Shown here: piece after piece, positions 24,125 through 34,686 of the stretch
Layout: the number at the start of each line of letters is the position of its first letter
How positions within the stretch are numbered: position 1 is the stretch's first letter
Origin: Baaleninema simplex PCC 7105
GTDB lineage: Bacteria > Cyanobacteriota > Cyanobacteriia > Cyanobacteriales > Geitlerinemataceae
DNA: 39,548 bases
Reading direction: 5' to 3'
Assembly: GCF_000332355.1 (NCBI RefSeq)
Contig: NZ_KB235958.1
Span: forward strand, 1,179,868 to 1,219,415
Notes under the pieces: generated by a model
What the model was told of the DNA's origin: nothing
The model's input: the letters and a program-made list of their open reading frames with translations, nothing else
The model's database searches: none
Program-made: the position numbers and the translations under genes

Positions 24125-26695
24125 CTACTTAGGCACCACGAAATTCACCAACCGCTTCGGAACGACGATGACTTTCTTAATCTCCTTATCGCCGACGTGA
24201 CGCTGCGCCGCTTCCGACTCCCGCGCCAACTTCTCCAACGTTGCTTTATCCGCCTCCGCCGGAACCTGAATGTTACCGCGAACCTTACCGTTGACCTGAA
24301 TCACCAAGGTAATCTCGTCTACCACCAAAGCAGTTTCGTCCACTTCCGGCCAAACCTGCTGGTGAATCGAGTCGCGGCGTCCCAACAAATGCCACAATTC
24401 CTCAGCCATGTGCGGCGCAAAGGGTGCCAGCAACTTCAACAACGTCTCGATTCCCTCGGCATATACTGGGGAATCCGTACATTTGGCGTCGTTCAAGGCG
24501 TTGCTGAGTTTCATCAACTCCGAAACCGCCGTGTTGAACTGATACTCACCCTGTAAGTCCTCGCTGACTTCTGCAATGGCGGTGTGAACGGCGCGGCGTA
24601 AATCTTTCTCGGGTTTCGAGAGATTGTCGTTGTTCGCCGCTTTCATTTCAGAACCGTTTTCCGCAAAGTCCGTCACCAGCCGCCAGACGCGATTGAGGAA
24701 ACGATACTGTCCTTCTACGTCGGCGTCGTCCCATTCGAGATCTTTCTCGGGAGGTGCTTTGAACAGGATAAACATCCGCGCCGTGTCCGCACCGTACTTC
24801 TCCAAAACTTGCAACGGATCGACGCCGTTGAGTTTCGATTTGGACATTTTTTCGTAAAACACTTCCAACGGTTCCCCGGTTTCGGGATCGCTGGGATCGT
24901 CCAAATTGAGAATTTGGTCGATGGGGATGTATTTCCCGGTTTTGGGGTTTTTGTAGGTCATCCCCTGAACCATTCCCTGGGTGAGCAACCGTTGGAAGGG
25001 TTCGTTAAAGTTCAGGTTGAAGCGATCGCTCAAAAATTTGGTGAAGAACCGCGAGTACAACAGGTGTAAAATCGCGTGTTCGATCCCGCCGACGTATTGA
25101 TCGACGGGCATCCAATCGTTAATTTTACCCAAGTCGAAGGCGGCGTTGTCGTTGTTGGCGTCGGGATAGCGTAGGAAGTACCACGAGGAATCGACGAAGG
25201 TGTCCATCGTGTCCGTTTCCCGCTTGGCTGGCGTTCCGCAACTGGGACAGGGGACGTTTATCCATTCGTCTAACTGCGCCAACGGAGACAGACCGCGTCC
25301 GCTAAACTCTACGTCTTCGGGGAGTTGTACCGGAAGCTGGTCTTCGGGAACGGGAATCGCCCCGCATTCGGGACAGTGGACGATGGGAATCGGTGCGCCC
25401 CAGTACCGCTGACGGGAAATCAGCCAATCTCTCAGGCGGTATTGGATGCGGGCTTTCCCAAAACCCTGTTCTTCGGCGTAGTCGATGATCGCTTGTTTTC
25501 CGGCTTCGGAGGGGGTTCCGTCGAACTGGCCCGAATTCACCATGACGCCGGGTTCGGTGTAGGCGTCGGTGAGTTCAGTGTCGGGGTTTTCGGCGTTTTC
25601 GGGAACGATGACGGTTTTGATGGGTAAGCCGTTTTCGCGGGCGAATTTGAAATCGCGGCGATCGTGGGCCGGAACGCCCATGACTGCGCCAGTTCCGTAT
25701 TCGTAGAGGACGTAATCGGCGATGAGGATGGGGATTTCTTCGCCGGTGAAGGGGTTGAGGGCGGTTCCGCCGGTGGGAATTCCCCGTTTGGGTTTGTCTT
25801 CGGCGGTGCGATCGATCTCGCTTTCTTCGCCCACTTCTTGGATGAAGGCTTCGACGGCGTCGCGGCGATCGCTCGTGGTGACTTGCAAGGTCAGGGGATG
25901 TTCGGGGGCGAGTACCACGTAAGTTACACCGTACACGGTATCGGGACGCGTGGTGAAGACGCCGATTTTGTCGTCCCGTCCGACGATGGGAAATTCGAGA
26001 TAGGCTCCTGTGGATTTGCCAATCCAGTTGGCCTGCATGGTTTTGACGCGATCGGGCCAGCCGGGGAGTTCGTCTAAGTCAGACAGTAAGCGATCGGCGT
26101 AGTCGGTGATTTTGAGGAACCACTGTTTGAGGAGTTTTCGCTCGACTTTCGCGCCGCTGCGCCAGGAACGACCTTCGCTATCGACTTGTTCGTTCGCCAG
26201 AACCGTCTGGTCGATGGGATCCCAGTTGACGGCGGATTCTTTTTGATAGGCCAATCCGGTCTCGAAGAACTGTAGGAAAATCCACTGCGTCCATTTATAG
26301 TAATCGGGGGCGCAGGTGGTGACTTCGCGATCCCAGTCGAAGGAGATGCCCAGACTTTGCAGTTGCTGGCGCATGCGATCGATGTTTCGATCCGTCCATT
26401 TTGCCGGTTGGACGCCTCGATCGATCGCCGCGTTTTCGGCCGGAAGTCCGAAGGCGTCCCATCCCATGGGGTTGAGGACGCGATAGCCTTGCATCCGCTT
26501 GAGTCGCGCGATGACGTCGGTGATGGTGTAGACGCGCACGTGACCCATGTGCAGGTTCCCAGAGGGGTAGGGGAACATGGACAGGGCGTAGAATTTGGGC
26601 TTGTCGTTATGGTCTGGGGTGCGATCGAGTTGCTGTTGCGCCCAGGTGTTTTGCCACTTGTTTTCGAGGGATGCGGGCGTGTATCGAGACTCCAC
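24125..26695 (-). CDS. leuS: Leucyl-tRNA synthetase
   Basis: An 856-residue class I synthetase charging tRNA-Leu. The HIGH motif is HMGH at 49-52 within [14 protein letters not shown]. The CP1 editing domain includes [22 protein letters not shown] and [14 protein letters not shown] zinc-binding CPECG...CPSCG pair is near 420-460 and KMSKS is at 616-620. Start is GTG at 26695, preceded by CAGGAG at good spacing. Full length and intact. An 87-bp MITE abuts its 3' end. Confidence 0.97.
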   Translation of the reverse strand: MESRYTPASLENKWQNTWAQQQLDRTPDHNDKPKFYALSMFPYPSGNLHMGHVRVYTITDVIARLKRMQGYRVLNPMGWDAFGLPAENAAIDRGVQPAKWTDRNIDRMRQQLQSLGISFDWDREVTTCAPDYYKWTQWIFLQFFETGLAYQKESAVNWDPIDQTVLANEQVDSEGRSWRSGAKVERKLLKQWFLKITDYADRLLSDLDELPGWPDRVKTMQANWIGKSTGAYLEFPIVGRDDKIGVFTTRPDTVYGVTYVVLAPEHPLTLQVTTSDRRDAVEAFIQEVGEESEIDRTAEDKPKRGIPTGGTALNPFTGEEIPILIADYVLYEYGTGAVMGVPAHDRRDFKFARENGLPIKTVIVPENAENPDTELTDAYTEPGVMVNSGQFDGTPSEAGKQAIIDYAEEQGFGKARIQYRLRDWLISRQRYWGAPIPIVHCPECGAIPVPEDQLPVQLPEDVEFSGRGLSPLAQLDEWINVPCPSCGTPAKRETDTMDTFVDSSWYFLRYPDANNDNAAFDLGKINDWMPVDQYVGGIEHAILHLLYSRFFTKFLSDRFNLNFNEPFQRLLTQGMVQGMTYKNPKTGKYIPIDQILNLDDPSDPETGEPLEVFYEKMSKSKLNGVDPLQVLEKYGADTARMFILFKAPPEKDLEWDDADVEGQYRFLNRVWRLVTDFAENGSEMKAANNDNLSKPEKDLRRAVHTAIAEVSEDLQGEYQFNTAVSELMKLSNALNDAKCTDSPVYAEGIETLLKLLAPFAPHMAEELWHLLGRRDSIHQQVWPEVDETALVVDEITLVIQVNGKVRGNIQVPAEADKATLEKLARESEAAQRHVGDKEIKKVIVVPKRLVNFVVPK

Positions 26696-26801
26696 GGGGA
26701 TTACTCCTGCTCGGCGTTCTGTCTGATGTGCATCGTTTATTTTGGCACATTGGGCTCGATCGCGTCAGAGGTGGCGATCGCGAGTCGTCGGCGATACAGG
26801 C

Positions 26802-26830
26802 AACCCCGGTATTTTACCCATACCGGGGTT
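26802..26830 (-). terminator. Perfect hairpin downstream of fabI
   Basis: 11-bp perfect stem AACCCCGGTAT/ATACCGGGGTT with a 7-nt loop, about 60 bp after the fabI stop and upstream of leuS. No U-run follows on the minus strand, so it may be a weak terminator or processing site. Confidence 0.55.
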
Positions 26831-26889
26831 CCGATCGGTTGCGTTCGACGGCAACGTTCGATCGCGCGTCGAACGGTTCGGAACAGAGT

Positions 26890-27666
26890 TTACATCCCGA
26901 GGATTTCGTAACCCGCATCGACGTAGAGAATCTGTCCGGTAATTCCACTTGCTAAATCGCTGCACAGGAAGGCGGCGGCGTTTCCGACTTCCGTTTGGGT
27001 TACGGTACGACGCAGGGGAGCGCGTTCTTCAAAATGGCGGAGCATATCGTGGATTCCACCCACCGCCGAAGACGCCAGGGTGCGGATGGGGCCGGCGGAA
27101 ATGGCGTTGACGCGCAGGTTTTGAGGACCGAGTTCGTCGGCGAGATAGCGCACGTTCATTTCTAAGGCGGCTTTGGCGATTCCCATCACGTTGTAGTTGG
27201 GGATGACACGCACGCCGCCGAGGTAAGACAGGGTAATGATGCTTCCGCCATCGGCCATTAGGGGTTTGGCTAACGCCGCCATTTGGACGAGGGAGTACGA
27301 ACTAATTTCGATCGCCCGGAGATATCCCTCGCGGCTGGTATCGCTGAAATCGCCGCTGAGTTCTTCTTTCCCCGCAAAGGCGAGACAGTGAACGAGGATG
27401 TCGAGTTTGCCCCATTTTTCAGAAATGGCGTCGAACAGGGCGCGGGTTTGGTCGTCGTTTTGAACGTTGCAGGGTAGAAACAGACTGGGATTGAGGGGTT
27501 CGACGAGGCTCGCGACTTTCTTTTCGTGGCGGCCGCGATCGTCGGGGAGATAGGTGATACCAAGGTCGGCTCCCGCTTGGTGAAGTTGTTGGGCAATTCC
27601 CCAAGCGATCGAGCGGTTGTTGGCAATTCCCGTTACTAATGCGTGTTTTCCTGTGAGATCGAGCAT
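26890..27666 (-). CDS. fabI: Enoyl-[acyl-carrier-protein] reductase (NADH)
   Basis: A 258-residue short-chain dehydrogenase-type enzyme performing the last reduction of each fatty-acid elongation cycle. The atypical FabI cofactor motif is VTGIANNRSIAWGIA (11-25). The catalytic pair is Y158-x6-K165 in NYNVMGIAKAALE, with YLGGVRVIP just before. GPIRTLASSAVGG and the end TGQILYVDAGYEILGM are typical. It lies upstream of leuS on the same strand with a ~190 bp gap containing a strong hairpin, so co-transcription is uncertain. Confidence 0.96.
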   Translation of the reverse strand: MLDLTGKHALVTGIANNRSIAWGIAQQLHQAGADLGITYLPDDRGRHEKKVASLVEPLNPSLFLPCNVQNDDQTRALFDAISEKWGKLDILVHCLAFAGKEELSGDFSDTSREGYLRAIEISSYSLVQMAALAKPLMADGGSIITLSYLGGVRVIPNYNVMGIAKAALEMNVRYLADELGPQNLRVNAISAGPIRTLASSAVGGIHDMLRHFEERAPLRRTVTQTEVGNAAAFLCSDLASGITGQILYVDAGYEILGM

Positions 27667-28029
27667 AAGTTGAATCAGTGTCGTCGTCGGTAGTCAGTCG
27701 CGATCGGGTTCGACGGGAGACTTACCCGCCGACGTGCCGTCGGGTTCGAGATGGTCGAGCTTTCGGCTAAGATATGGTCAAGATATCACTAGCAGTTGCG
27801 TAAAGATTCTACAATCGTGAGTGAACCTTTTCGTTGAAATGACTGCCTCGAGGTCGATCTCCAGGGGGAGCGTATCGGATTTTACCAATTTTTTTTGAAG
27901 AGTCAACTTAAGTAGTGTAAAGTGCGTACCGCCACTGACGGGCAGTACGCCAGTTAACCCGAAGTCGTCCCCGTCTTTACGATCGATCGGGCGAGACGCG
28001 ACTCGGACGCATTGGACAGGGGGAGGAAG
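27667..28029. other. Divergent intergenic region (fabI / ntcA)
   Basis: A 363-bp region carrying both promoters. A dyad GCGTAC (27924-27929) / GTACGC (27945-27950) lies about 80 bp before ntcA. GTA-N7-TAC at 27917-27929 is one base short of the NtcA consensus GTA-N8-TAC. NtcA commonly controls its own gene, but I cannot call a true site here. Confidence 0.4.
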
Positions 28030-28701
28030 ATGGTAACGATGCAAGACAGACCACTAGCAGCAGTGTTTCGGCAGATGGGAAGCGGGACGTTTCCACCCGT
28101 CGTCGAGACTTACGAACGAGGGAAAACCATCTTTTTCCCAGGCGATCCCGCCGAACGAGTGTATTTTTTGCTCAAGGGTGCGGTGAAGTTATCTCGGGTT
28201 TACGAAGCCGGAGAAGAGATTACAGTTGCCTTGTTACGGGAAAACAGCGTCTTCGGCGTGTTGTCACTGATTACGGGACATCGCTCGGATCGGTTTTATC
28301 ACGCAGTCGCGTTTACCCCCGTCGAGCTGTTGTCGGTTCCCATCGACCAGGTGGAAAAGGCGCTGAAAGACGATCCGGATTTGTCGATTTTGATGTTGCA
28401 GGGGTTGTCGTCTCGGATTTTGCAGACGGAGATGATGATCGAAACGCTGGCGCATCGAGATATGGGATCGCGCTTGGTGAGTTTCTTGTTGATTTTATGT
28501 CGGGATTTCGGCGTTCCCAGCCCCGACGGGATCACCATCGATCTCAAGCTCTCTCACCAGGCGATCGCCGAAGCGATCGGTTCGACGCGGGTTACGGTGA
28601 CGCGCCTGCTCGGGGATCTGCGCCAGGAGAAGATGATTTCGATTCACAAGAAAAAAATTACCGTTCACAATCCCGTCGCACTCAGCCAGCAGTTTACGTA
28701 A
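28030..28701 (+). CDS. ntcA: Global nitrogen regulator NtcA
   Basis: A 223-residue CRP/FNR-family activator that responds to 2-oxoglutarate and controls nitrogen assimilation in cyanobacteria. The N-terminal effector domain has [24 protein letters not shown]-type strands (quoted in part: [13 protein letters not shown]) and [20 protein letters not shown]. The long dimer helix has [19 protein letters not shown]. The HTH is [22 protein letters not shown] start at the ATG 28030 ([16 protein letters not shown]), matching known NtcA starts; GGAGG is only a few bases away, so M4 at 28039 is an alternative. Confidence 0.95.
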   Translation: MVTMQDRPLAAVFRQMGSGTFPPVVETYERGKTIFFPGDPAERVYFLLKGAVKLSRVYEAGEEITVALLRENSVFGVLSLITGHRSDRFYHAVAFTPVELLSVPIDQVEKALKDDPDLSILMLQGLSSRILQTEMMIETLAHRDMGSRLVSFLLILCRDFGVPSPDGITIDLKLSHQAIAEAIGSTRVTVTRLLGDLRQEKMISIHKKKITVHNPVALSQQFT

Positions 28702-28965
28702 ACGTTTTCGGACAATAGCGGTAGAATGGCATCCGTCGCGTTTGTATGCGACGGTGTGCTTGGAGTGTTTCGGAAAACAGCGAGGTATGACCACCAAATG
28801 CGCCCCCGAGGGGTCTGTTGGGGTGTGGGTGTCGGACAGTCCGATCGCCTCGAGCGGTCGGGGTTGCGTCGTGGAACCGACCAGGGGAACGACAGCGGTG
28901 CGATCGCGTCAGCGGTGCGTCGCTCTTTCGCCCAAACGACCCTTTGAAGTACGTGGTGGGACACC

Positions 28966-30429
28966 ATGATCGCGGGATACGTTTTGATTGTGTCCATGTT
29001 AGTCCTCGGTTGTGCGATCGCCACTGTCGGCGATCGGATCGGAACGAAGGTGGGAAAAGCTCGGTTGAGTTTGTTCAACCTGCGACCGCGCAAAACCGCG
29101 ACGTTGGTTACGATCGTTACGGGAGGACTAATTTCGGCGTCGACGTTGGGAATTTTACTGGCGGTGGACAAGCAGCTACGGACGGGATTGTTCGAGCTAG
29201 AGGAAATTCAACAGGATTTGTATTCGGCCCGGCGGGACTTCCAGCAAACCCAGCAGCAAAAGGAAAAAGTCGAAGAAGACTTAGTCGAGGCTCGCCGACG
29301 CCAGCAACAGGTTCAGCAGCAGTTGCGATCGCTCGATCGCGCCTTAGAAACAGTATCTCAGGAATTGTCCGAGGTTCTCGAGCAGCAAGTGCTGACGGAG
29401 GAGCAGTTGGCGCGAACGGAGACGCGACTTCAAGAGGCGGAGGTGCTGCGGCGAGAGGCGGAAGTCGAAATCGCCCGCATCGAGGAGCAGTTGAGTCAGA
29501 CGCTGTCGCAAAAGGCGACGCTTGAAGGGGAAATCGCCCAGTTACAAGCCGAACGTCAGGAACTGATCGCGCGAACCGAGCGCGTCCGGGCGCAGTTGGC
29601 GTTGCGCGATCGCGAAATCCAGCGCAACCAAGCGTTGTTGGCGCGACAGGAACGGGAATTGAGCCAACAGGAACGGTTGCTCGCTCAGCGGGAAGGGCTT
29701 TTAGCTGAATTGGAGCTACAACAGCAGTTGCTCGAACGTCAGGTGCGATCGCTCGAACAGAATTTTCAGCTCTTGCGGGAGCGCCGCGTGGCCATCGGTC
29801 GCGGACAGGTGTTAGCCTCTGCAACGGTGCGCGTCACCGACCCGGACAAAGCCGATCGCGCGGTGTTGGCGTTGCTTCAGGAAGCCAACCGGGTGGCGGT
29901 ACAACTGACGCGTCCGGGGGTAGACGAACCGGAAGAACCTACGGTGCAGATTGCGCGATCGGAGTTAGAGCAGTTGGTCGATCGCCTGTCTGACGCTCGA
30001 GAATACGTGGTTCGCGTCCTGTCGGCGGGAAACTACATCTTGGGCGAGGAAAACGTTCAGGTGTTTTTCGAGGTGATGCGAAACGAAATCGTCTTTGAGG
30101 AAGGAGAAGTTATCGTGGCGACGACGATCGACCTCGACGAGACGACACCGGAAGGGGCGATCGAAAAGATATATTGGTTAGTCGAAGCGGCGCGATTTCA
30201 AGCTCAACGTCAGGGGATCTTAGCCGAACGCATCGAAATCGGCGACGGTCGCCCGGAAACGGTGACGGCGTTTTTGGACGCAGCCAGCGAACTCGAGGGA
30301 AACATCGAAGTGCGAGCGATCGCCCGAAATTTGACCTATACGTCGAGTTTGTTGCGGTTAGATTTAGTCGTCGTTCGCAACGGCGAAGCGCTCTTAGAAA
30401 CGACCGAATCGGAGCGCGAAAGCCAGTGA
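28966..30429 (+). CDS. DUF3084 domain-containing membrane-anchored coiled-coil protein
   Basis: A 487-residue protein common in cyanobacteria. Two hydrophobic segments near the N-terminus (about 2-22 and 44-66) flank GDRIGTKVGKARLSLFNLRP, anchoring it in a membrane. Residues ~75-290 are a long coiled coil rich in Glu, Gln, Arg and Leu. The C-terminal ~200 residues form the DUF3084 domain, with VLASATVRVTDPDKADRAV, LSAGNYILGEENVQVFFEV and EGAIEKIYWLVEAARFQAQ. Function is unknown; the shape suggests a structural or tethering role. It starts 264 bp after ntcA in the same direction and ends 18 bp from the convergent chlH-family gene. Confidence 0.88.
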   Translation: MIAGYVLIVSMLVLGCAIATVGDRIGTKVGKARLSLFNLRPRKTATLVTIVTGGLISASTLGILLAVDKQLRTGLFELEEIQQDLYSARRDFQQTQQQKEKVEEDLVEARRRQQQVQQQLRSLDRALETVSQELSEVLEQQVLTEEQLARTETRLQEAEVLRREAEVEIARIEEQLSQTLSQKATLEGEIAQLQAERQELIARTERVRAQLALRDREIQRNQALLARQERELSQQERLLAQREGLLAELELQQQLLERQVRSLEQNFQLLRERRVAIGRGQVLASATVRVTDPDKADRAVLALLQEANRVAVQLTRPGVDEPEEPTVQIARSELEQLVDRLSDAREYVVRVLSAGNYILGEENVQVFFEVMRNEIVFEEGEVIVATTIDLDETTPEGAIEKIYWLVEAARFQAQRQGILAERIEIGDGRPETVTAFLDAASELEGNIEVRAIARNLTYTSSLLRLDLVVVRNGEALLETTESERESQ

Positions 30430-30447
30430 GGGCGAAGACCGTCGCCC

Positions 30448-33400
30448 TCAAACCTCAATTCCTTCGATCTCCGCGTCCGAAAGGTCGTAGAGTTCCCGCA
30501 ATTTTTCTAACTTTTCTTCGTCGGGATGCCAAAATCCCCGCCCGTGAGCTTCCAGCATCCGCCCGACAATGTTGCGAAACGCTTCCGGGTTGGCTTTCCG
30601 CAACTTAGCCGCCATCTCTGCATCTAAGGCGTAGGTATCAGAAGCTTGGTCGTACACCCAGCCTTCGCGAAAATCCGCCGTTCCCGCCCAACCCATCAAC
30701 GCCGTCATGCGTTGGGAAATCTCGTACGCTCCCCCCGAACCTTGGTCGGCCATGGCGTTGGCCCATTTGGGATTGAGCAGTTTCGAGCGATACTCCAACC
30801 GCAACACTTCGTCTAACTTGCGTGGGGTGGTGTCTTTAGAAAAACTCTCGACGACGTTCGTGGCGACTTTCGCCCCCGATTTCATCTCGGCGGCTTTTTT
30901 CAAGCCCCCCGTGTTGGCGTAGTACTCCTGAATGTCCGTCAAGCCATATTCGACCGAATCGATTTCTTGCACCACGCGCCCCGTGGATTTTAACAGGGTG
31001 TCGAGAACTTCAGGACGGGCTTGGCCGTTGTCCTGGCGTCCGTAACTGTAACTGTTGCGATCGCGCCAGGTATCGCCCAATTCCTCCTCGGATTCCCAGT
31101 TACTATCGACGATGCGATCGTTGACTAACGACCCGAAATCCCCCGCTGGGTTGGAAAACAAACGCGCCGAGGTATTCTCAACTCCCCGATCTTTCAATTC
31201 TAAAGCGTGTTTGCGAATGAAGTTCTGAGAAATCTCCTCGTCTGCTTGCGCCGCCCGCACGAACAAGTCGTCTAACAACTCGATGATATTGGCAAAGCTA
31301 TCGCGGAAAATCCCCGATAGGTTTCCCAAAACGTCGATACGCGGATGTCCGATCGCGTCGAGGGGTTTCAACTCGTAACGAACGATGCGCCCGGTTCCCT
31401 CTTTCACGGGTTCGGCGCCCACGAGTTCTAATAAAATGGCGATCGATTCTCCTCGGGTTTTAATAGCATCCAATCCCCACAACATTACTGCCACGGTTTC
31501 GGGATAGTTACCCTGTTCTTCGAGATGCTGTTCGATCAGTTTCTGGGCGATTTCTCGACCCCGCAACGTCGCCGCTGGCGAAGGCATTCGATAGGGATCG
31601 AGAGCGTGAATGTTTCGCCCGGTGGGTAACACGCCGATTCCGTCTCGTAACAGATCTCCGCCCGGTGCTGGAGGAATATATTCGCCGTTCAATCCTCGCA
31701 AAAGGTTCGTGATTTCTTCTGGAGTTTGCGACAATAATTCTCGAATCATTCTAGCTTCTTTTAATGACTCAGATTGCCCGTTTTGGTCTGTATTTAAAAT
31801 ATTTGTATCCTGAAATACCACGGCAGAAATCAACTCTGGAGGCAGTCGATCTTCAAAATAAGCTTTGAGATAAGACTCGAGTTCTTCAGGTTCCGGCTCT
31901 TTTCCTAAAACGTGCAATCCCGAGGAAAACAAACGCTGTTCGACCACTTGCAAATACTCGTAAATTTTGATAAAATATGGGTTTAAAACCTCGTTACTAA
32001 ACAATCTTGAATTTTCCAGCGTGAAGGAAATGCCGAGTTTTTGTGCCTCTTCTAACGGACAGTCTGCACTGAGTCCGCTATCGACAATTTTTTGACAAAT
32101 GACTTCTTTTAAGGCGGTGTTTTTTTGCGGATCTTCTCGGTATTCTCCAATTAACTCTCGCAGCGAGGCGAGTTCCTTATAAAGCCCCGCCCGTCCGTAG
32201 GGTGGGACGTTGTGAGAAATCAACACGCCGTAACCGCGACGTTTGGCTAACATGGATTCCGAGGGATTGTTGGCGGCGTAAATGTAGAGGTTGGGAATAT
32301 TCCCGAGTAAAATATCCGACCAAGAATAGCCCGTATTTCCCAAGGGAGAACCGGGCAACCATTCCACCGTTCCGTGCATTCCAAAATGAACGATCGCATG
32401 AGGTTGATATTTATTTTGCAACCACTTATAAAACGCCGTATATTGCGGGTGCGGTGTCATATCCCGCTCGAACATCAACCGCATGGGGTCGCCAGATAAG
32501 CCTAACGGCGGTTGCACGCCAATCCAGACGTTTCCTAACTGTACGCCACCGATCGCAAACTCGTCGCTGTATGTTTTGATTCCCGTTCCCGTGAGGGATT
32601 TCCACTGTTTTTCGATGCGGTGAGTCAGGAGATATCCCAACCAGCGATCGAGAGTTTTAGCGTTGACGGTCGTAATCTCTTTTTCCAGGGGATTGGCTTC
32701 GTCGGCTTCCTTGACTCGGCGAATCAGTTCCTCGCCGTCTTCGGGAATTTCTCCCACATCGTACCCTTGCTCTTTCAACGCCTGGAGAACCTGAACGAGC
32801 GATCGCCCCACGTTCAACAACGCCGCCGTTCCCACCGCTCCGTATCCCGGCGGGAAACCATAGAGAATCACGGCAATTTTGCGCTGTACTGGGGGCGTAT
32901 TTCGCAACGCAATCCAGCCTTTCACCCGTCCGATGAGCCGTTGCACCCGTTCGGGAATTAAGTAAATTTCTTCACCCACCAAACCGCCGAGGGGAACCGT
33001 ATCGATCGCCCCGTCGAGTTCCGGTAAGGCGTACAACACCACACTCTGCAACCCACCGATTCCCTGTCTCGTCCACGAATAAATATCTTGAATTAACAGC
33101 GGTGCGGCGATGATATATGGAACGTTTTTCGCCGAGAGAATGCGTTTGGCTACTTCCACCTGTCGCCCCGCTTCCATCGAACCCGCCGGACCGCCAACGA
33201 GGGGAAATCCAATCGTCGAGACGATCGCGTCCACTTCCACCGCCTCGTCCGACAGAGACAGCGACGCCTTTTCTCCCCGTTGGCGTTGCTGGGTTTCGTA
33301 AGCCGTCGTCATCCAATCTCTAACGGCGACGTGACCTTCCACGCCGTTAATGAAAATGGGAAGCGGCGTCAGTCCCGCGTTTTCAAAGTAACGAATCAGT

Positions 33401-34179
33401 TTGTGGATGTAGGGCTGTTTCGTGACGACGTGCTTGCGATACAGCAGAATTCCAATAACCGGAGACACGTCTCCCTCTCTCCCCCTCTCCCCCTCTCCCC
33501 CTCCTCGACGCCGATACCACTGCAAATAGGCGTTCGGCGAGGTGAAGTAACCGTCGTAATCGGGATGTAGCAGCCCCATGTTGGGAGTTTCGATGGGTTC
33601 GGGAATCTCGCCGACAGACAGGCCGAGGTATTTTTCCCCCAGCGTCCAGAACATGGCCGCGACGTTTTCCGTTCCGCCCGCGTTCCAATAACTGTAAACG
33701 ATGAGCCAGTTGCGGAGGTCTTGCACCTTCTTGACGGGAACGAATTTGAGGAGTTTCGGCCCGACTTTGAGAAAACTGAGATATCCGGCGAGTTTGTCTT
33801 CTTCCCGTCCGCTGGAAAACTTGCTGAGGATAAATTGAACGGGTTTGGGCATTCCTTTGGGTTTTTCGCCGATACTGAACGCCCCGAGTTGCGTCAAACT
33901 CATCAGTTCCAACGCCGACTCGAACACGAGGCGAACGGGGATATCTCGGACTCGTTCTCGCAGCCAAAGAACGCTGTCGTAGTCGAAGATGAGGCTGGCG
34001 AAGAAGACATCAGCCCCGTCTAAGGCGGCGGCGACGCGGTTCGGTTGGTGGCTGAGGTCGCGATCGCTAAAGGTGAGAATCTCGAGTTCGGGACATCGCG
34101 ATCGCGCCAATTCCGCCGCTTTACGATACAAGTCCGCGTTGAACGACTCAAATCCAGCAATCAGGACGATGCGTGCCAT
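30448..34179 (-). CDS. chlH: Magnesium chelatase subunit H (ChlH/BchH family)
   Basis: A 1243-residue porphyrin-binding subunit of the CobN/Mg-chelatase family. With ChlI and ChlD it inserts Mg2+ into protoporphyrin IX at the start of chlorophyll synthesis. The N-terminal DUF3479-type region begins MARIVLIAGFESFNADLY. The core shows HFGMHGTVEWLPGSPLGNTG, IPNLYIYAANNPSESMLAKR and GVLPTGRNIHALDPYRMPS. I chose ATG 34177-34179 over an upstream in-frame start with unrelated residues. It is shorter than the ~1330-residue main ChlH of many cyanobacteria and may be the second paralogue. A low-complexity RGGGEGERGREGD insert sits near residue 230. Confidence 0.88.
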   Translation of the reverse strand: MARIVLIAGFESFNADLYRKAAELARSRCPELEILTFSDRDLSHQPNRVAAALDGADVFFASLIFDYDSVLWLRERVRDIPVRLVFESALELMSLTQLGAFSIGEKPKGMPKPVQFILSKFSSGREEDKLAGYLSFLKVGPKLLKFVPVKKVQDLRNWLIVYSYWNAGGTENVAAMFWTLGEKYLGLSVGEIPEPIETPNMGLLHPDYDGYFTSPNAYLQWYRRRGGGEGERGREGDVSPVIGILLYRKHVVTKQPYIHKLIRYFENAGLTPLPIFINGVEGHVAVRDWMTTAYETQQRQRGEKASLSLSDEAVEVDAIVSTIGFPLVGGPAGSMEAGRQVEVAKRILSAKNVPYIIAAPLLIQDIYSWTRQGIGGLQSVVLYALPELDGAIDTVPLGGLVGEEIYLIPERVQRLIGRVKGWIALRNTPPVQRKIAVILYGFPPGYGAVGTAALLNVGRSLVQVLQALKEQGYDVGEIPEDGEELIRRVKEADEANPLEKEITTVNAKTLDRWLGYLLTHRIEKQWKSLTGTGIKTYSDEFAIGGVQLGNVWIGVQPPLGLSGDPMRLMFERDMTPHPQYTAFYKWLQNKYQPHAIVHFGMHGTVEWLPGSPLGNTGYSWSDILLGNIPNLYIYAANNPSESMLAKRRGYGVLISHNVPPYGRAGLYKELASLRELIGEYREDPQKNTALKEVICQKIVDSGLSADCPLEEAQKLGISFTLENSRLFSNEVLNPYFIKIYEYLQVVEQRLFSSGLHVLGKEPEPEELESYLKAYFEDRLPPELISAVVFQDTNILNTDQNGQSESLKEARMIRELLSQTPEEITNLLRGLNGEYIPPAPGGDLLRDGIGVLPTGRNIHALDPYRMPSPAATLRGREIAQKLIEQHLEEQGNYPETVAVMLWGLDAIKTRGESIAILLELVGAEPVKEGTGRIVRYELKPLDAIGHPRIDVLGNLSGIFRDSFANIIELLDDLFVRAAQADEEISQNFIRKHALELKDRGVENTSARLFSNPAGDFGSLVNDRIVDSNWESEEELGDTWRDRNSYSYGRQDNGQARPEVLDTLLKSTGRVVQEIDSVEYGLTDIQEYYANTGGLKKAAEMKSGAKVATNVVESFSKDTTPRKLDEVLRLEYRSKLLNPKWANAMADQGSGGAYEISQRMTALMGWAGTADFREGWVYDQASDTYALDAEMAAKLRKANPEAFRNIVGRMLEAHGRGFWHPDEEKLEKLRELYDLSDAEIEGIEV
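33470..33505 (-). repeat. In-gene CTCCCCCT simple repeat
   Basis: Pyrimidine tract of about 4.5 CTCCCCCT-like units inside the chlH-family gene. It is read on the coding strand as GAG/GGG/AGA codons and encodes Gly/Glu/Arg-rich residues. It matches the intergenic purine tract at 15349-15403 in motif. Confidence 0.75.
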
Positions 34180-34686
34180 AATCCCAGCGTCTCCAACGGC
34201 TCTCGGTACTTTGATTGTAGCGAGGTTGAGGGGAAGTGAGGGCAGTTTCACGCAAGGGGCGATCGCCAGGGGTTCCTCTGGTGTCGAATTTTTAAGACAG
34301 TCGCTCTATATCTTCGGTTGTGGACGGTCGATGAGGATATTGCAATAGAGATTGTTGCCTCTCTCAAAAAACTTCCGAGTTTCTATTGAAGATCCATCCG
34401 AAAAAATACGTATTTTTTTTGTAAAATGATTGTTTTGCAAGTATATTTACAGTGAATATATTGTTGTCGGGTCGCATGAAAGCAGTCTACCCAAAAATAG
34501 GTAATATACCGTATAATCCAAGCAAATCAGAAACTACAGTGATTGGGTTCGGTATTCGATATGTCCCAGCACACCAAAAATTCACATATTTATTCCGAAA
34601 CTTTACAGAAAGTTGTCAGTCTCCTTAAAAGATTGTGTTTACACTAGAGGCAGAAGAGGTATTTTCTGTCTAGGCTGAGGAAAGTA
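34180..34686. other. Divergent intergenic region (chlH / PEP-CTERM gene)
   Basis: A 507-bp AT-rich region with runs such as TTTTTTTTG and GAATATATTG near 34415-34465. It must hold two promoters, but I could not assign boxes with confidence. No coding frame or hairpin stands out. Confidence 0.45.

Noticed and set aside
27912-27929. NtcA binding site upstream of ntcA
   Set aside because: The best match is GTA-N7-TAC, one base short of the consensus spacing.
28818-29824. 235-codon frames overlapping DUF3084 on both strands
   Set aside because: They are shadow frames over the repetitive Glu/Gln coiled-coil coding sequence.
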